Part shown: piece after piece, positions 13,328 through 14,120 of the stretch | How the letters are laid out: every line of letters begins with the position of its first letter | Position numbering within the stretch: the stretch's first letter is position 1 | Origin: DASYYE01 sp035946955 | Lineage (GTDB): Bacteria > Actinomycetota > Actinomycetes > Streptosporangiales > Streptosporangiaceae | DNA: 14,120 bases | Assembly: GCA_035946955.1 (NCBI GenBank) | Contig: DASYYE010000438.1 | Coordinates: 1 to 14,120, forward strand | Reading direction: 5' to 3' | Program-made: the position numbers and the translations under genes | Notes under the pieces: model-generated | Database searches by the model: none | What the model saw: the letters and a program-made list of their open reading frames with translations, nothing else | What the model was told of the DNA's origin: nothing

Positions 13328-13669
13328 GTGGCAGAGACCGAACCGCGTGGGGAGCTTTTGGAGCCTCACGCATACGAACTCGCGGAGGCGCTACGGGCGT
13401 TCGGCTATGACTTGCCCACCGCGCTCGCCGATCTGATCGACAACAGCGTCGCCGCCCAAGTCCGCACGGTCCGGGTGGAATACTCCTCCGATCCCGGCGA
13501 GGCGTGGCTGGCCGTGCTCGATGATGGCCTGCGGATGAGCGAGGTCCGGCTGCGTGAGGCGATGCGCTTCGCGAGCGATCCGGGCCACCTTCGCGCCAAG
13601 GGCGACCTCCCCGGGAGTTCACCGAGTCCGTGCCGCCACGACGTGTGCTTATCGGTTTGTCGGATGTAA
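13328..13669 (+). pseudogene. Truncated GHKL ATPase fragment
   Basis: GTG 13328 opens a 113-aa frame. Residues 1-92 match the start of HATPase_c_3-type ATPases used in defence and MORC-like proteins: EPHAYELAEALRAFGYDLPT, the N-box ADLIDNSVAAQ, then AVLDDGLRMSEVRLREAMRF. The G1 motif reads D-D-G-L-R-M where D-x-G-x-G-M is expected; CGG for GGG is a one-base change that removes the second glycine. After AKGDL (about 13605) the family resemblance stops, the expected G-x-G-L-K block is missing, and the remaining residues (SSPSPCRHDVC) are unrelated. With about 90 of several hundred residues left, this is a remnant. It converges with the ThiF-like gene at 13649. Confidence 0.65.
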
Positions 13670-14119
13670 GCCCGTGCTGGGTATCGCCGTCGTGCTCGCG
13701 TCCGCGGGAAAACGAACCCGTTCATAGCGTTGCTGCCACTGCCGTACCGCTGCGCTCATGGGCCGGCAGGCGGGGCAGCGCGGGTCGGGGGCGAGCATGC
13801 GAGCCGCGTTACTGACGGCTGTTGGCTTGATGAACTGGAAGGTCACGTTGCTGGCAGCGGGCATGTGCGGCGATACCGGCTGGTCAAGGAGGAGCTTGAT
13901 GGTTTCGCCGGCGAGCATGGCGCCGGCCAGGACGCTCGTGAATCCGGCCGCGAACCGGGGTGGCGGCTCGGGGACGTCGCGGCGAAGAGCGGCGAGGAGC
14001 CGGTCGCCTACTTCGTCGCAGCCGGGCTGGTCGAGCCAGCGGCGGACGGCATGTGTCGGGTTGCGACACGCTGGACGCGTGGGAGGAATGTTCCTTCTCA
14101 GTTGGGAGTGTCGTGGGAG
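13649..14119 (-). CDS. ThiF/E1-like protein, C-terminal part
   Basis: The frame is open from the right edge to TAA at 13649, about 156 residues, so the N-terminal adenylation domain lies outside. AVRRWLDQPGCDEVGDRLLA is followed by FAAGFTSVLAGAMLAGETIK, the helix typical of the end of ThiF/MoeB/E1-type proteins, and by RCPACRP, a CxxC zinc pair. E1-like bacterial proteins adenylate the C-terminus of a partner or sulfur carrier; some belong to antiviral systems. The identification rests on the C-terminal pattern only. It faces the truncated GHKL fragment and the two end regions overlap by 21 nt. It could also be a decayed copy, which the missing part would settle. Confidence 0.5.
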   Translation of the reverse strand, partial: LPRHSQLRRNIPPTRPACRNPTHAVRRWLDQPGCDEVGDRLLAALRRDVPEPPPRFAAGFTSVLAGAMLAGETIKLLLDQPVSPHMPAASNVTFQFIKPTAVSNAARMLAPDPRCPACRPMSAAVRQWQQRYERVRFPADASTTAIPSTGLHPTNR

Positions 14120-14120
14120 C

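Overview
The window looks like a chromosomal accessory region of a high-GC actinomycete. Evidence: very high GC with GC-rich third codon positions, frequent GTG/TTG starts, ATGA/GTGA stop-start overlaps, and families typical of Streptomyces/Streptosporangiales-type genomes (XRE regulators with helical-repeat tails, RsbW-like ATP-binding proteins, GPP34 proteins, a CofE-type ligase). Everything is read from sequence; no database search was run.

Layout. (1) 1-513 (-): 5' part of an XRE-like regulator leaving the window on the left. (2) 514-824: divergent control region with two related inverted repeats. (3) 825-3665 (+): compact cluster of a radical SAM enzyme, an unrecognised protein, a P-loop nucleotide-kinase-like protein and a MazG-like pyrophosphohydrolase. 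Three of the four carry lesions: two +1 shifts in homopolymers, one in-frame TAG and one -1 shift. (4) 3677-7343 (-): apparent five-gene operon, read from the right: small Cys-rich protein, RsbW-like ATP-binding protein, GPP34 protein, APC permease, GNAT acetyltransferase. It converges on the MazG gene over a perfect hairpin. (5) 7344-7750: control region with three inverted repeats; one matches the repeats at 661 and 729. (6) 7751-9639 (+): XRE/helical-repeat regulator overlapping a Nudix hydrolase. (7) 9882-10376 (-) and 10541-11341 (+): NudB-like Nudix hydrolase divergent from a CofE-like gamma-glutamyl ligase with altered motifs. (8) 11407-13131 (-): CdiA-CT-like PD-(D/E)XK nuclease, an overlapping 115-aa protein (candidate immunity partner) and a PIG-L deacetylase. 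(9) 13328-14119: truncated GHKL ATPase converging on the C-terminal part of a ThiF/E1-like protein.

How the parts may work together (inference). The radical SAM, kinase and MazG set suggests nucleotide-directed chemistry, now apparently decaying or carrying sequence errors. The shared CTCCC-N6-GGGAG repeat could tie that cluster to the 3677-7343 operon, with one of the two XRE proteins as a possible binder. The right end looks like conflict and defence material: an orphan nuclease toxin module beside fragments of GHKL and ThiF genes.

Best candidates for something undescribed: the shared-operator network joining the radical SAM/kinase/MazG cluster to the ATPase/GPP34/permease operon, and the nuclease/115-aa/PIG-L operon.
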